Part shown: positions 41,650 to 50,307 of the stretch, piece after piece
Layout: every line of letters starts with the position of its first letter
Numbering within the stretch: the first letter of the stretch is position 1
Assembly: GCA_964393835.1 (NCBI GenBank)
Contig: CAYMUN010000005.1
Location: 1-64,000 of the forward strand
DNA length: 64,000 bases
Direction: 5' to 3'
DNA from: CAYMUN01 sp964393835
GTDB taxonomy: Bacteria; Patescibacteriota; Saccharimonadia; Saccharimonadales; UBA4665
Notes under the pieces: generated by a model
Told to the model about the DNA's origin: nothing
What the model saw: the letters and a program-made list of their open reading frames with translations, nothing else
Database searches by the model: none
Position numbers and translations under genes: made by a program

Positions 41650-42802
41650 CAACGATAGTAATCAAGATGATCAGGCCAAGCAGTACCAGGAAGCCACTGG
41701 CGTTAATGGCTTCTTCTCTTTTGGCGGACAATGGACGTTTGAGGAGGCCCCGACTAAACAGCGTCAGCCACAATCGGCCGCCATCCAGGGCTGGTAGCGG
41801 CAGGATATTCATGATCGCCAGCGCCAGAGAAATATAAGCAATGATAAACAACATAAACTGGTAACCCAGCAGACTGCCCTCTTTAAGCGTCACAAAGATG
41901 CCGACCGGGCCGGACACGTCACTGCTGGCTTTAGTTTGACCGTGTTGGCGAGCCTCGGTATTACCGGTGACACCGCCGGCTACTAAACTGCCGAGGCCAG
42001 CTAAAGCATGACCCAACCCTTGAAAGGTCAGGCCCGTCAACTGGGCACTCAACCCGACCGCTACGACTGGCGCTGACCAGGTGGAGCGTTGCAAGCTAAA
42101 ATCACGGGCTACGATACCCAAATAACCTTTGGGGTTATCAGTTTTTTTGCTGGCGGCCACTGCGGCGACTGAGTTAAGCGTAGTCTTGAGCTCCTGGCGA
42201 TGGCCATCCCTGACTATAAACAGTTTGACGGTTTTACCGGCGAAATTTTTAGTAATCGAGGGTAAACTGGCGGCGCCGGTTATCGCTACCGGACTGTAAC
42301 CACGCTCTTGGATTTCATACAACTCGTCATGGGATTGCAAGCCGGCTTTATCAGCTGGCGAGCCGGGTTCGATATAGCCGGCCAGGAGCTTTTGGCTACT
42401 GACCTTGGTGTCGGATTTAACAGTAAACTGGTTATCGATAAGCTTTGGCATGCCGATTAGAGCCACGATGGTAAACAAAAACAGGGCCGTCAAAAGATTC
42501 ATGACTACGCCGGCCGCCATAATTTTGGTTTTGGCCCACAAGCTGGCAGCCCCAAAACTACCGCGTTCGGTATCGCTGTCGTGCTCGCCCTTTAGTTTGA
42601 CGAAACCGCCCAGCGGGATGGCGTTAATCGTAAAATTCCAGCCGCCCCGCATTTTGCGCTTATACAGCCGTGGCGGAAAAAATATGCCGAATTCTTCGAC
42701 CTCTACCCCGTTACGCCGGGCCAGGATGAAATGGCCGAATTCATGCACCACTACTAGGCTGATAAACAGTAGCACCCCGATTACCAACAAAAATATTCCC
42801 AT
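41630..42802 (-). CDS. rseP: Site-2 intramembrane metalloprotease RseP
   Basis: 390 residues. HExxH in VVVHEFGHFILARRNGV, PDZ domain (YIEPGSPADKAGLQSHDELYE), and the late NILPLPALDGGRLWL motif that completes the zinc site. Multi-pass membrane protein that cleaves anti-sigma factors or signal peptides. TGC-TATACT (42811-42819) eight bases before ATG, leaderless. Divergent from the LD-transpeptidase gene. Confidence 0.95.
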   Translation of the reverse strand: MGIFLLVIGVLLFISLVVVHEFGHFILARRNGVEVEEFGIFFPPRLYKRKMRGGWNFTINAIPLGGFVKLKGEHDSDTERGSFGAASLWAKTKIMAAGVVMNLLTALFLFTIVALIGMPKLIDNQFTVKSDTKVSSQKLLAGYIEPGSPADKAGLQSHDELYEIQERGYSPVAITGAASLPSITKNFAGKTVKLFIVRDGHRQELKTTLNSVAAVAASKKTDNPKGYLGIVARDFSLQRSTWSAPVVAVGLSAQLTGLTFQGLGHALAGLGSLVAGGVTGNTEARQHGQTKASSDVSGPVGIFVTLKEGSLLGYQFMLFIIAYISLALAIMNILPLPALDGGRLWLTLFSRGLLKRPLSAKREEAINASGFLVLLGLIILITIVDVKRFF

Positions 42803-42810
42803 TGCTCTCT

Positions 42811-42819
42811 AGTATAGCA
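42811..42819 (-). promoter_or_regulatory. Extended -10 promoter of rseP, leaderless
   Basis: TGCTATACT on the minus strand, eight bases before ATG 42802. Nearly identical context to the ctpA promoter. Confidence 0.65.
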
Positions 42820-42882
42820 GGGAGTATAGTAAGGCGTAAGGGCAATCAAAACCCAAAACGTGTAAACAAACAGAGGTCAGAA

Positions 42883-43860
42883 GTGAGTCGGATACTTGTA
42901 CCGCAGATGATGGGTAACAGCCTGGGCGTCTTTGCCCTGCTCTTTTTACTGGTGGCTAGTTCCGGCATACAGGCCACTTCGGTATATGTGTCAGCCCATA
43001 TTCCCCGTATCCCCCTAACCAGTACTGCCTTACGTATACCCTCAGTGCCAACTCAGGGGCCTAATATGACGGTGGCTCGCGATCAGCTCCAAGCTAGCTT
43101 GCAACGCATCACTAGCCAGCGATTGACAGTAGTAGTCGGAAACAAAACCGTGCCCATCGGTGCTGAGGCTCTCCGCAGTTGGATTCAAGTTGTTAATGAC
43201 AAACACCAGCCGGTAAGCTACTTACACGTCAAGGATACGGCTATTGCCGCAACCTTGGCTGATCTCGCCAAACCATTTCTCAAACAGCCGGTTAACCAGG
43301 TGAGTGTCACTCATCCCGACGGTAGTAGTAGCGTTATCGCTAGCGGCAAAAATGGGGTCGGCGTAAATGCCAGCAACCAGCTGGTACACCCTATCAGCCA
43401 GGGCTTGCTGGGCAGTCGGGGCCTACAGCTTAATCTCCCTTTGCAGAGCGTCCCCTTTCAGGCAGTCAACGCCACTTCGATTGATAAACTACTCGAGGTA
43501 AACGTAGTGACCAAAGAAATGTGGGCTTACGATAAAGGCCAGCTAACCCGAAGCTTCCCGATTAGCGCCGGGGCGCCAGCCACGCCCACGCCGATTGGCC
43601 AGTTTCAGATTTATCAAAAACTATCCGTCCAAGATATGCGCGGCTTTAATGCCGACGGTACGAAATACTTCCAGCCACATGTGCATTGGATCAATTATTT
43701 CCTCCCTGGTGGCTATGCCGTCCATGGTAATTACTGGCGATCCCAGAGTTGGTTTGGCGCCATAAATAGTTCGCATGGCTGCGTTTCACTGCCCGATAGC
43801 GAAGCCGAGTGGGTATATCAGTGGGCACCAATCGGCACGACCGTCATTACTCACGCTTAA
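42883..43860 (+). CDS. L,D-transpeptidase (YkuD) with N-terminal membrane anchor
   Basis: 325 residues from GTG. A membrane helix (about 11-29), a PG-binding-type domain (about 45-190) and a C-terminal YkuD catalytic domain with GGYAVHGNYWRSQSW and SSHGCVSLPDSEAEW, the HxxxxxxxxxxxSHGC(V)x(L) signature. Makes 3-3 crosslinks or anchors proteins to peptidoglycan outside the cell. AGAGG six bases before GTG is chosen over the in-frame ATG at 42802, which lacks an RBS and would overlap the rseP start. Overlaps frr tail-to-tail by four bases. Confidence 0.9.
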   Translation: MSRILVPQMMGNSLGVFALLFLLVASSGIQATSVYVSAHIPRIPLTSTALRIPSVPTQGPNMTVARDQLQASLQRITSQRLTVVVGNKTVPIGAEALRSWIQVVNDKHQPVSYLHVKDTAIAATLADLAKPFLKQPVNQVSVTHPDGSSSVIASGKNGVGVNASNQLVHPISQGLLGSRGLQLNLPLQSVPFQAVNATSIDKLLEVNVVTKEMWAYDKGQLTRSFPISAGAPATPTPIGQFQIYQKLSVQDMRGFNADGTKYFQPHVHWINYFLPGGYAVHGNYWRSQSWFGAINSSHGCVSLPDSEAEWVYQWAPIGTTVITHA

Positions 43861-44420
43861 AGCGTTAAGATTTCTTGCTCTTTTGCCTTAGCGGCGCTCT
43901 CAGTTTCGGTCTTGGCCCTAGTCATCATGTCGTCGATCTGCTTTTCGAGACGCTTGGCGTCATCCTCGCCGAGGGCTTTATCTTTTTTAAGTTTGCTGAT
44001 GCTGTCCATGGCATCGTGTCGAACTGCTCGCGATTGGATCATGGCTTCTTCCTGCTTTTGGCCAATTTGCTTAGCGAGTTCGCGCCGACGTTCTTCGGTT
44101 AGCGGCGGCACCGGTATCCGGATCACCCGACCGTCATCTGATGGATTAAGCCCCAGGCTTTGATTGTCACGAATACTGCTGACGATGGCCGTCATATTAC
44201 TCGGATCAAACGGCGTGATTTGAATAAGCTGAGCTTCGGGCGCTGTCACGGTTGCCAGTTGGATCAGGGGCATGGCTGTCCCGTAGGCTTCGACCGTGAC
44301 GCCATCTAACATGGCGGCGCTAGCACGTCCTGTCCGGAGGCTTTTTAGGCCCTCCCGAAAGCGCTCGATGGCTTGCTGCAACTTAGCTTGGGCGTCGGTC
44401 GTGATGTGGGTGGGATCCAT
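43857..44420 (-). CDS. frr: Ribosome recycling factor
   Basis: 187 residues. Typical RRF: LRTGRASAAMLDGVTVEAYGTAMPL, VTAPEAQLIQITPFD and RIPVPPLTEERRRELAKQ. Splits post-termination ribosomes with EF-G. In the cluster the usual upstream gene pyrH is not here; a 118-residue unknown gene takes its place between tsf and frr. Confidence 0.97.
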   Translation of the reverse strand: MDPTHITTDAQAKLQQAIERFREGLKSLRTGRASAAMLDGVTVEAYGTAMPLIQLATVTAPEAQLIQITPFDPSNMTAIVSSIRDNQSLGLNPSDDGRVIRIPVPPLTEERRRELAKQIGQKQEEAMIQSRAVRHDAMDSISKLKKDKALGEDDAKRLEKQIDDMMTRAKTETESAAKAKEQEILTL

Positions 44421-44459
44421 AGCTTTCTATTATTGAGCATAACTGCCGGGGCGGCAAGC

Positions 44460-44816
44460 TCAAGCGCTCGTATGGGTGCCGACTTCGCCGTTTAAGGCTT
44501 CGGCAGCAGTCAAGCGCACGACATAGCCCCCCTGATCAAGCGCTCGGCGAGCCGTCTCGTACCAACGCCTAGGATCTCGAGCCATGGGGTCAATTGCCGT
44601 CACATTGCCCCCTCTAAATACCCGGATAGCCAGATCGCCATAACGAGCCGCTGATTCGTCCTTTTCGGGCCGCGTCTCCATTGGCAATATTTCTATATGA
44701 ACGCCGCGCTGGGCTTGTGTAGTCCGTAAATCCTCTAGAGCACCGGTGGTAAAAACTACCGCTAAAACCTCGTCAGCCTCGTCGTGAGGCGCGCCCCCAG
44801 ATATTTCGCCTGCCAT
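44460..44816 (-). CDS. Unknown protein between tsf and frr
   Basis: 118 residues, soluble, no recognised domain. Conserved-looking region RYGDLAIRVFRGGNVTAIDPMARDPRRWYETARRALDQGGYVV. TGT-TACAGT (44824-44829) seven bases before ATG gives it its own leaderless promoter. It occupies the position of pyrH in most bacteria but is not a UMP kinase (no P-loop or amino-acid-kinase glycines). Confidence 0.6.
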   Translation of the reverse strand: MAGEISGGAPHDEADEVLAVVFTTGALEDLRTTQAQRGVHIEILPMETRPEKDESAARYGDLAIRVFRGGNVTAIDPMARDPRRWYETARRALDQGGYVVRLTAAEALNGEVGTHTSA

Positions 44817-44861
44817 AAGCCTAACTGTAACAGCGGCAATGGCGGGTAGTCTGTGAATTTC

Positions 44862-45458
44862 TTAACTAATTTCGCCAAGAACCAAACGACTGAAGCGGCG
44901 GACGACGACGTTTTCATTCATCAAGGCCGCGTTTTGCTTGACATGCTCACCCACCGTAATGTCAGGGTTTTTAACGAATGGCTGCTCCAGTAAGCAACGC
45001 TCGGCAAAGTATTTTTTGAGCTGGCCCTCGACGATTTTATCAATCATATCGACCGGTTTGCCCTCAGCCGTGGTCTTTTCAACGAATTCAGCCTTGATTT
45101 TATCACGATCCTCGGCCGGTACTGCTTCGGCTGAAACATATTGCGGCGCCGAAGCGGCAATATGCATAGCCACGTCTTTGACCAGCTCGGCAAACAGCTC
45201 ACCGCGTGCCACAAAGTCGGTTTCGCAATTGACCTCGACTAGCACGCCGATGCGGCCATCGTGATTGTAGGTACCGATAACTCCGGCCCGGGCTTCGCGC
45301 TCGCCGCGCTTTTCGGCTTTGGTCAGACCCTTTTTGCGCATCGCGGCCAGCGCTTTGTCAAAATCCCCGCCGGCTTCTTCGAGGGCTTTTTTGGCATCGG
45401 TCAACCCGACACCGGTTAAATCTTTGAGCCGTTTTACTTCTGCGATATCGACTGCCAT
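44862..45458 (-). CDS. tsf: Translation elongation factor Ts, short form
   Basis: 198 residues. N-terminal UBA-like domain (AEVKRLKDLTGVGLTDAKKALEEA) and core with VLVEVNCETDFVAR, the EF-Tu contact. Recycles EF-Tu-GDP. AAGGAG inside the rpsB end precedes the ATG right after the rpsB stop, so the two genes are tightly coupled. Shorter than E. coli Ts, lacking the second subdomain and coiled coil. Confidence 0.95.
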   Translation of the reverse strand: MAVDIAEVKRLKDLTGVGLTDAKKALEEAGGDFDKALAAMRKKGLTKAEKRGEREARAGVIGTYNHDGRIGVLVEVNCETDFVARGELFAELVKDVAMHIAASAPQYVSAEAVPAEDRDKIKAEFVEKTTAEGKPVDMIDKIVEGQLKKYFAERCLLEQPFVKNPDITVGEHVKQNAALMNENVVVRRFSRLVLGEIS

Positions 45459-46253
45459 TTACTGCTCCTTTGCTGGTTCGGGTTGGTCGGTTTTGGCAGC
45501 GGCCAGAGCCGCGGCTTGGGGTTTAGCGGCCGTGGCGGCATCAGCCTTGTCAGCCACTTTAGCCCCTTGGGCTTTGCCGGATTGGATAGCTGCCTGCACA
45601 TAGTCAACAATCAGTTGGATAGTTTTGATAGCGTCGTCATTAGCTGGGATCGGATAGGTCACTTGGCTGGGATCGGCATTGGTGTCAACGATAGCCACGA
45701 TCGGGATACCCAGTTTATTGGCTTCGCGCACGGCATTGACGTCGGTCACAATGTCAGTGATAAAGACTGCTCCAGGCCGACTATTGAGCTCTTTGACGCC
45801 GCCATACAGGACATTCATTTGGTCAATTTCCTCTTGGAAACGCTGGACTTCCAGCTTGTTGTATTTGTTGGCCAGCTCGCCACTAGCCATCCGGTTTTCC
45901 AGCTCTTGGAGGTGTTTAACCCGGCCGCCGATAGTGTTCCAGTTGGTGAGCATGCCGCCCAGCCAACGCTCGGTAACATAGGGCATAGCCGTCTCTAGGG
46001 CTGCCTTTTTGACAATGTCTTGGGCCTGGCGCTTCGTACCGACCAATAGCACCTGCTTGCCGGCGGCTGACGTCTTAGACAAAAACGCCAGGGCTGTGTC
46101 TAGCCCCTCGACCGTCTTAGCCAAGTCGATAATGTGCGTGCCGCCACGCTTACTATGAATATACTGGGCCATTTTAGGATGCCAACGATCAGTCTTGTGA
46201 CCGAAGTGCGCGCCAGCCTCTAGTAGTTTTTTAATGTCGACGTCAGTCGCCAT
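45459..46253 (-). CDS. rpsB: 30S ribosomal protein uS2
   Basis: 264 residues. S2 core: VDIKKLLEAGAHFGHKTDRWHPKM, RWLGGMLTNWNTI, PGAVFITD and GIPIVAIVDTNADPSQVTYPIPANDDA. An Ala/Lys-rich C-terminal tail (about 40 residues) is extra. The frame extends further upstream, but AAAGGA lies eight bases before ATG 46253, which starts at MATDVDIKK. Operon with tsf. Confidence 0.96.
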   Translation of the reverse strand: MATDVDIKKLLEAGAHFGHKTDRWHPKMAQYIHSKRGGTHIIDLAKTVEGLDTALAFLSKTSAAGKQVLLVGTKRQAQDIVKKAALETAMPYVTERWLGGMLTNWNTIGGRVKHLQELENRMASGELANKYNKLEVQRFQEEIDQMNVLYGGVKELNSRPGAVFITDIVTDVNAVREANKLGIPIVAIVDTNADPSQVTYPIPANDDAIKTIQLIVDYVQAAIQSGKAQGAKVADKADAATAAKPQAAALAAAKTDQPEPAKEQ

Positions 46254-46357
46254 AGTGATAGTCCTTTCTCTTCGACCGGGGGCCCATACGATCCGCTCAA
46301 GGTGTCGCACAGGAGGATGTATCCCCGACCTGCTTAATTTAGTACTCAGTTATTGTA
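46254..46357 (-). promoter_or_regulatory. Promoter and long leader of rpsB
   Basis: TGT-TACAAT (46352-46357) on the minus strand begins a leader of about 90 bases, long for this genome. It contains a potential stem (GTCG...CGAC enclosing GGGGA-TACA-TCC) and a 14-codon ORF (46243-46287) overlapping the rpsB start. Autoregulation by S2 is known in other bacteria; here it is inference. Confidence 0.4.
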
Positions 46358-46376
46358 ACAGATCTCGCATCGTTAC

Positions 46377-47666
46377 TCAAGCCGCGATAGTTTCCAGTAC
46401 GACCCTAAAATCTTCGGCTGAATTTTCAATCTCCACCTGCCTCTCCGGGCGTTTACGCAATTCGCGCAGCTCAGCGTCATTATTAACCTGGATACCGGTT
46501 TTAGCCGCTATCTCTTCGGCAAATTTTACTGGTGAAGCGGTAGATACAATGATGTCGCTTCGGTCACTTTTAACTCGATTACTGGCCTGCCAAGCCACGG
46601 CCGTATGCGGATCCAGTAGATAACCTGTTTCCTCATGCACCTTTACAATAGTAGCCACTGTCTCCAGCTCACTGACATATGCAGCCTGTACGCCGGCCCG
46701 CATCCGGTCAATATCTCCGCCAAACAACCAGTTGAAGCGCGGCTGATTTTTGGGATCATTGACGTCCATGGCATTTGACATAGTTTGAAAAGTTCGGAGA
46801 ACCGTATACCGCCCGGTTTGCAAGTAGCGGCGGAGGGCATCATTGGAATTATTGGCTGCCAAGAACTCCGGTAATGGAACGCCCATGGCTTGGGTAATCA
46901 GGCCGGCCGTTAAATTACCCAAGTTACCGGTCGGTACTACTACCCTGCCAGTTTTATCAGTCAATTGTCCATACAGGCCCGCGTAATAGGTAGTCTGCGG
47001 CAACAGTCGGCCGACACTGATGGAATTAGCGGTAGTAAGACCCAAACCTTCGCGCAACTCCGGCTCAGCAAAGGCAGCGGTAGTGAGCTCGAGGCAGTCA
47101 TTAAAGGTGCCGTCAACTTCAACCGGATAGACATTGCTGGCTACCCGACGAAGTTGTTCTTGCTGCAGCTGACTCACTCGTCCCTTTGGATAAGCCACCA
47201 CGACATCGACGCCTATCATGTCGGCAAAGCCGTGAGCGATAGCACCACCGGTGTCACCACTGGTAGCGACGAGTACAGTAGAACGTTGTCCGGTTTGCTG
47301 GTTGTAGTGACTCATAAATGCTGCCAGATAGCGGGCGGCAACGTCTTTAAAAGCCATGGTAGGGCCATGGAAAAGTTCTAGCACTTTTTTGTCGCCGACC
47401 TCCACTATCGGGGTCTCAAACGTTACTGCCCGATCAATAATCGCAGCCAGGTCTTTGGCCGACATTTCATCGGCTACAAATTGGCTGAGCATGATTCGGC
47501 CGACTTCTGCCGGTTTGGCCCCTATCAGAGCGTCAATGTCGTCTTCTGACAAACGAGGAATAAACTCAGGCACATATAGGCTGGTGTCATCTCGCGGCAC
47601 GCCATTGGACAATGCTTCCTGAAAAGAAACATTGTCCGTTGGATCACTGAGGCTGACAAATCTCAT
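46377..47666 (-). CDS. thrC: Threonine synthase
   Basis: 429 residues. PLP lysine in FHGPTMAFKDVAARYLA, phosphate-binding TSGDTGGAIAHGF, and PTGNLGNLTAGLITQAMG. The N-terminal SLYVPEFIPRLS is the ThrC cap. Converts O-phosphohomoserine to threonine. Divergent from the metA-like gene across a 99-base AT-rich gap. Homoserine-forming enzymes are not in the window. Confidence 0.94.
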   Translation of the reverse strand: MRFVSLSDPTDNVSFQEALSNGVPRDDTSLYVPEFIPRLSEDDIDALIGAKPAEVGRIMLSQFVADEMSAKDLAAIIDRAVTFETPIVEVGDKKVLELFHGPTMAFKDVAARYLAAFMSHYNQQTGQRSTVLVATSGDTGGAIAHGFADMIGVDVVVAYPKGRVSQLQQEQLRRVASNVYPVEVDGTFNDCLELTTAAFAEPELREGLGLTTANSISVGRLLPQTTYYAGLYGQLTDKTGRVVVPTGNLGNLTAGLITQAMGVPLPEFLAANNSNDALRRYLQTGRYTVLRTFQTMSNAMDVNDPKNQPRFNWLFGGDIDRMRAGVQAAYVSELETVATIVKVHEETGYLLDPHTAVAWQASNRVKSDRSDIIVSTASPVKFAEEIAAKTGIQVNNDAELRELRKRPERQVEIENSAEDFRVVLETIAA

Positions 47667-47748
47667 ACTTAGGCGTTATGGTATACCAAAATCACTAGTA
47701 ATAATTAAATTAGATATTATCACTTTTTAAGAAAAATAGCAAATCTTG

Positions 47749-47757
47749 TGCTATACT
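47749..47757 (+). promoter_or_regulatory. Extended -10 promoter of the metA-like gene
   Basis: TGCTATACT; the TATACT (47752-47757) ends eight bases before ATG 47766. An in-frame ATG further upstream would overlap this box, so it is not the start. Confidence 0.6.
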
Positions 47758-47765
47758 TTACCCTC

Positions 47766-48770
47766 ATGTCGATTGTCTTACACGAAAACACCCCCGATGA
47801 TTGTCTGCGCGAACGTCTGGTTGCCGCTGGCGTTACTGTCTTGGACGAAACGCAAGCTGAGCGCCAGGATATACGGGCCGCCCGTATCGGCATTATGAAT
47901 AACATGCCCGCCAACTCGGCCGAAGTGACCGAAATCCAGCTGCTACGCTGGATTGGCAGCCAAACGTTACAGATAGAACCAGTGCTGATGAAGCTTGATA
48001 ATGACCCGCGTGAACGGCCGGGAGCTAGTCGTCGTAAGATTTTTGAGCGCTATACGCCTTTTTCACAGGTAGCCGAACAGGGCCTGGATGGCCTGATCGT
48101 GACAGGTGATAACCTAGAAATATACGCCCATGCCCGACAGGGCCTCCGAACAGGATTTTCGGGTACTTCAAACCTTGACATCACCGCTCTGCCCGCCGAA
48201 AAAGTAGATTACTACCGTCAACTGCAGGAGGTCATGGATTGGGCTGACCAAAATGTCTACTCGACAATGTTTTCCTGCCTCGGTGCCCATTTTGCCCTGC
48301 GCCATAAATTCGGCATCGTTAAACAGGTAAATGAGAGACGCGGCAAAATCTTTGGTGTCTACGATCACGAGATTATCGATCCCGGTAGCGCACTTGTACC
48401 GGGCATGAATGACACCGTCCGGGCACCACATTCTCGTTGGGGCGATGTGCCACTAGCAGCTGTGCTAGGAGAAAAAGCCCTCAACATTGTGGCCGCCAAC
48501 CAAGAAGTCGGTTGGCTATTTTTGGAGTCAAAAAACCAGGCTGGCGGCACCGATGTCTATGTCCAGGCTCACCCTGAATACGACCGTCTTGACCTGCACC
48601 GCGAGTACGAACGTGATAAGTCCAAGGGCCTGGCGCTCCCTACCAGCTACTACAGGGACGATGTACCAGCGGCGGCTAACGCTCGCCTGACATGGGCCAG
48701 TGATGGCCGGGTTTTTCATGACAACTGGATCGGCCGGCTGGTGTACCCTGGCTTTTCCCAGATAAACTAA
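47766..48770 (+). CDS. metA: Homoserine O-acyltransferase, MetA/HTS family
   Basis: 334 residues from ATG 47766. Order of motifs follows MetA: IGIMNNMPANSAEVTEIQLLRW, GLIVTGDNLEI, catalytic Cys in FSCLGAHFALRHKFG, KIFGVYDHEI, APHSRW and VQAHPEYDRLDL. The family activates homoserine with succinyl- or acetyl-CoA. The usual TGAP segment is TGDN; the Glu that follows falls at the position associated with acetyl specificity, a tentative reading. Convergent overlap of four bases with the PLP gene that may use its product. Confidence 0.88.
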   Translation: MSIVLHENTPDDCLRERLVAAGVTVLDETQAERQDIRAARIGIMNNMPANSAEVTEIQLLRWIGSQTLQIEPVLMKLDNDPRERPGASRRKIFERYTPFSQVAEQGLDGLIVTGDNLEIYAHARQGLRTGFSGTSNLDITALPAEKVDYYRQLQEVMDWADQNVYSTMFSCLGAHFALRHKFGIVKQVNERRGKIFGVYDHEIIDPGSALVPGMNDTVRAPHSRWGDVPLAAVLGEKALNIVAANQEVGWLFLESKNQAGGTDVYVQAHPEYDRLDLHREYERDKSKGLALPTSYYRDDVPAAANARLTWASDGRVFHDNWIGRLVYPGFSQIN

Positions 48771-50302
48771 GCCTCTAGCGCGGCAGCGTATCTTTCAATC
48801 AAATCGTCAGGATTCTCGGTACCGACTGAGACCCGTAACATACGGGCCGTCAAGCCGGTGCGCGCGGCCAATGTGGCAGCGTAGCTCTGCTCGGCAACTT
48901 CTTGAGGATGCGTCACATGGACATAGGCCGTATTGAGCGTAAACTCCGTGCCAAAACTTAGGCCTTTGGACAGGTCGAGCACGTCATAGATTGGTCTCAG
49001 ATCACCTTTAGTTTCAATCGTTATCACGCCGGCATGTATCAAAGCGTCTCTGGCAATAGCCGCAAAATTCGCTTGCGAGCGTTCGGCGCCGCTCCAGGCA
49101 ACTTGTTGGATACCGGGGTGGCCTTCAAAAAATCCCGCCAGAGCTAAGGTATTTTTGCCGGTTTTCGCCGCTCGCAGCCGCCAATCATGCAATTCATGGC
49201 TCAAGCGCTTAACATCGCGAATGTACGGCGGCTCCAGCACGCTTGGCTTGGCCAACGCTTCGCGCGCCTCAAAAATATAGTCGCTCTCCTGGTTTAAAAT
49301 AACCGCGCCCATCATCAGGTCACCCTTGCCACCGGCGAATTTAGTCAGGCTTTCGACGAGGACGTCGGCGTGCGGCAAAGCGTTTACCACGGCGGAGCCG
49401 GCAGTCGACACATCAACCACCAGCGGGATATCTCCGGCAATCGCTTTAACCTGCTCCAAGTCCGGCACTGCGAGTAACGGATTAGTCACTGCCTCGGTGA
49501 TGATGGCCGTAATGCGCGAGCCCTGACTGCTAATTAACTCTTGGAGCGCCTTGGTGTTGGTCGCATCATGTAAAACTTTGGTTTTGATCGCAGGGCTTTT
49601 ATCAAGCAAGAGATCGGTGGTGTCATGATACAGATTGCCCAACACTACCCAGGTGTCACGGACAGTTGCTGGATCAGGATTACGAACCGTCTGCAGAGCT
49701 TCAATCGTAGCGTGGACAGCACTCATGCCGCTGTTGGCGAGCAGTACGTCGGGCCGGGCCGGCGCGTACATTTGCTGCAGTTGGCGAGCAACACTTATTT
49801 CATCACTACGCCCAGACCCTATTTCTTCAAATGGCCGGTCGATTAATTCACGATAATGTAAGTAATCTTCGGCCCGCCGGGAGGATGCTGCCACACCCAA
49901 CCGTTTCATGACACGCTTCACATGATCGGTCGATTTTTGCCCCTGATTAGGCCACGATAAAAATGTCAGGGCACCTGCTTCATAAACCACAGCGTCGGGC
50001 GTGGCAATTACTGGAAGCATGTCTATCACCTGCTCCGCTGCCTGGGGCGAGCTGACAACTACCATGCTGTGCTCTTCGTTATCGATATATCCAAAATCCA
50101 CTAAAGCTCGTTTGATAAAAGGATGTTCTCCAAATCGGGGATAAATCGTTTGCAATCCAGCCAGCGCCGTCGGATCTTGATCGTGGAATACCCGGCGCAC
50201 GTCGTCCAACGTCGGTAAACTGACCGACACGGCATGCGGCGTAGTGGCGGGGATCGCTTCGCCAAACGGCGCACTGTGGGATACGAAAGTTTCTATTGCC
50301 AT
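48767..50302 (-). CDS. Cys/Met-metabolism PLP enzyme (cystathionine synthase-like)
   Basis: 511 residues. Core of the trans-sulfuration family: VLLANSGMSAVHATIEAL, LVVDVSTAGSAVVNALPHADVLVESLTKFAGGKGD with the PLP Lys in LTKF, and a C-terminal RMLRVSVGTENPDDLIERYAAAL. About 100 residues longer at the N-terminus than typical gamma-synthases. Reaction could be cystathionine or homocysteine formation from acyl-homoserine. ATG 50302 starts after the 50308 gene stop; the longer frame overlaps that gene. Probable pathway partner of the metA-like enzyme. Confidence 0.85.
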   Translation of the reverse strand: MAIETFVSHSAPFGEAIPATTPHAVSVSLPTLDDVRRVFHDQDPTALAGLQTIYPRFGEHPFIKRALVDFGYIDNEEHSMVVVSSPQAAEQVIDMLPVIATPDAVVYEAGALTFLSWPNQGQKSTDHVKRVMKRLGVAASSRRAEDYLHYRELIDRPFEEIGSGRSDEISVARQLQQMYAPARPDVLLANSGMSAVHATIEALQTVRNPDPATVRDTWVVLGNLYHDTTDLLLDKSPAIKTKVLHDATNTKALQELISSQGSRITAIITEAVTNPLLAVPDLEQVKAIAGDIPLVVDVSTAGSAVVNALPHADVLVESLTKFAGGKGDLMMGAVILNQESDYIFEAREALAKPSVLEPPYIRDVKRLSHELHDWRLRAAKTGKNTLALAGFFEGHPGIQQVAWSGAERSQANFAAIARDALIHAGVITIETKGDLRPIYDVLDLSKGLSFGTEFTLNTAYVHVTHPQEVAEQSYAATLAARTGLTARMLRVSVGTENPDDLIERYAAALEA

Positions 50303-50307
50303 AATGT

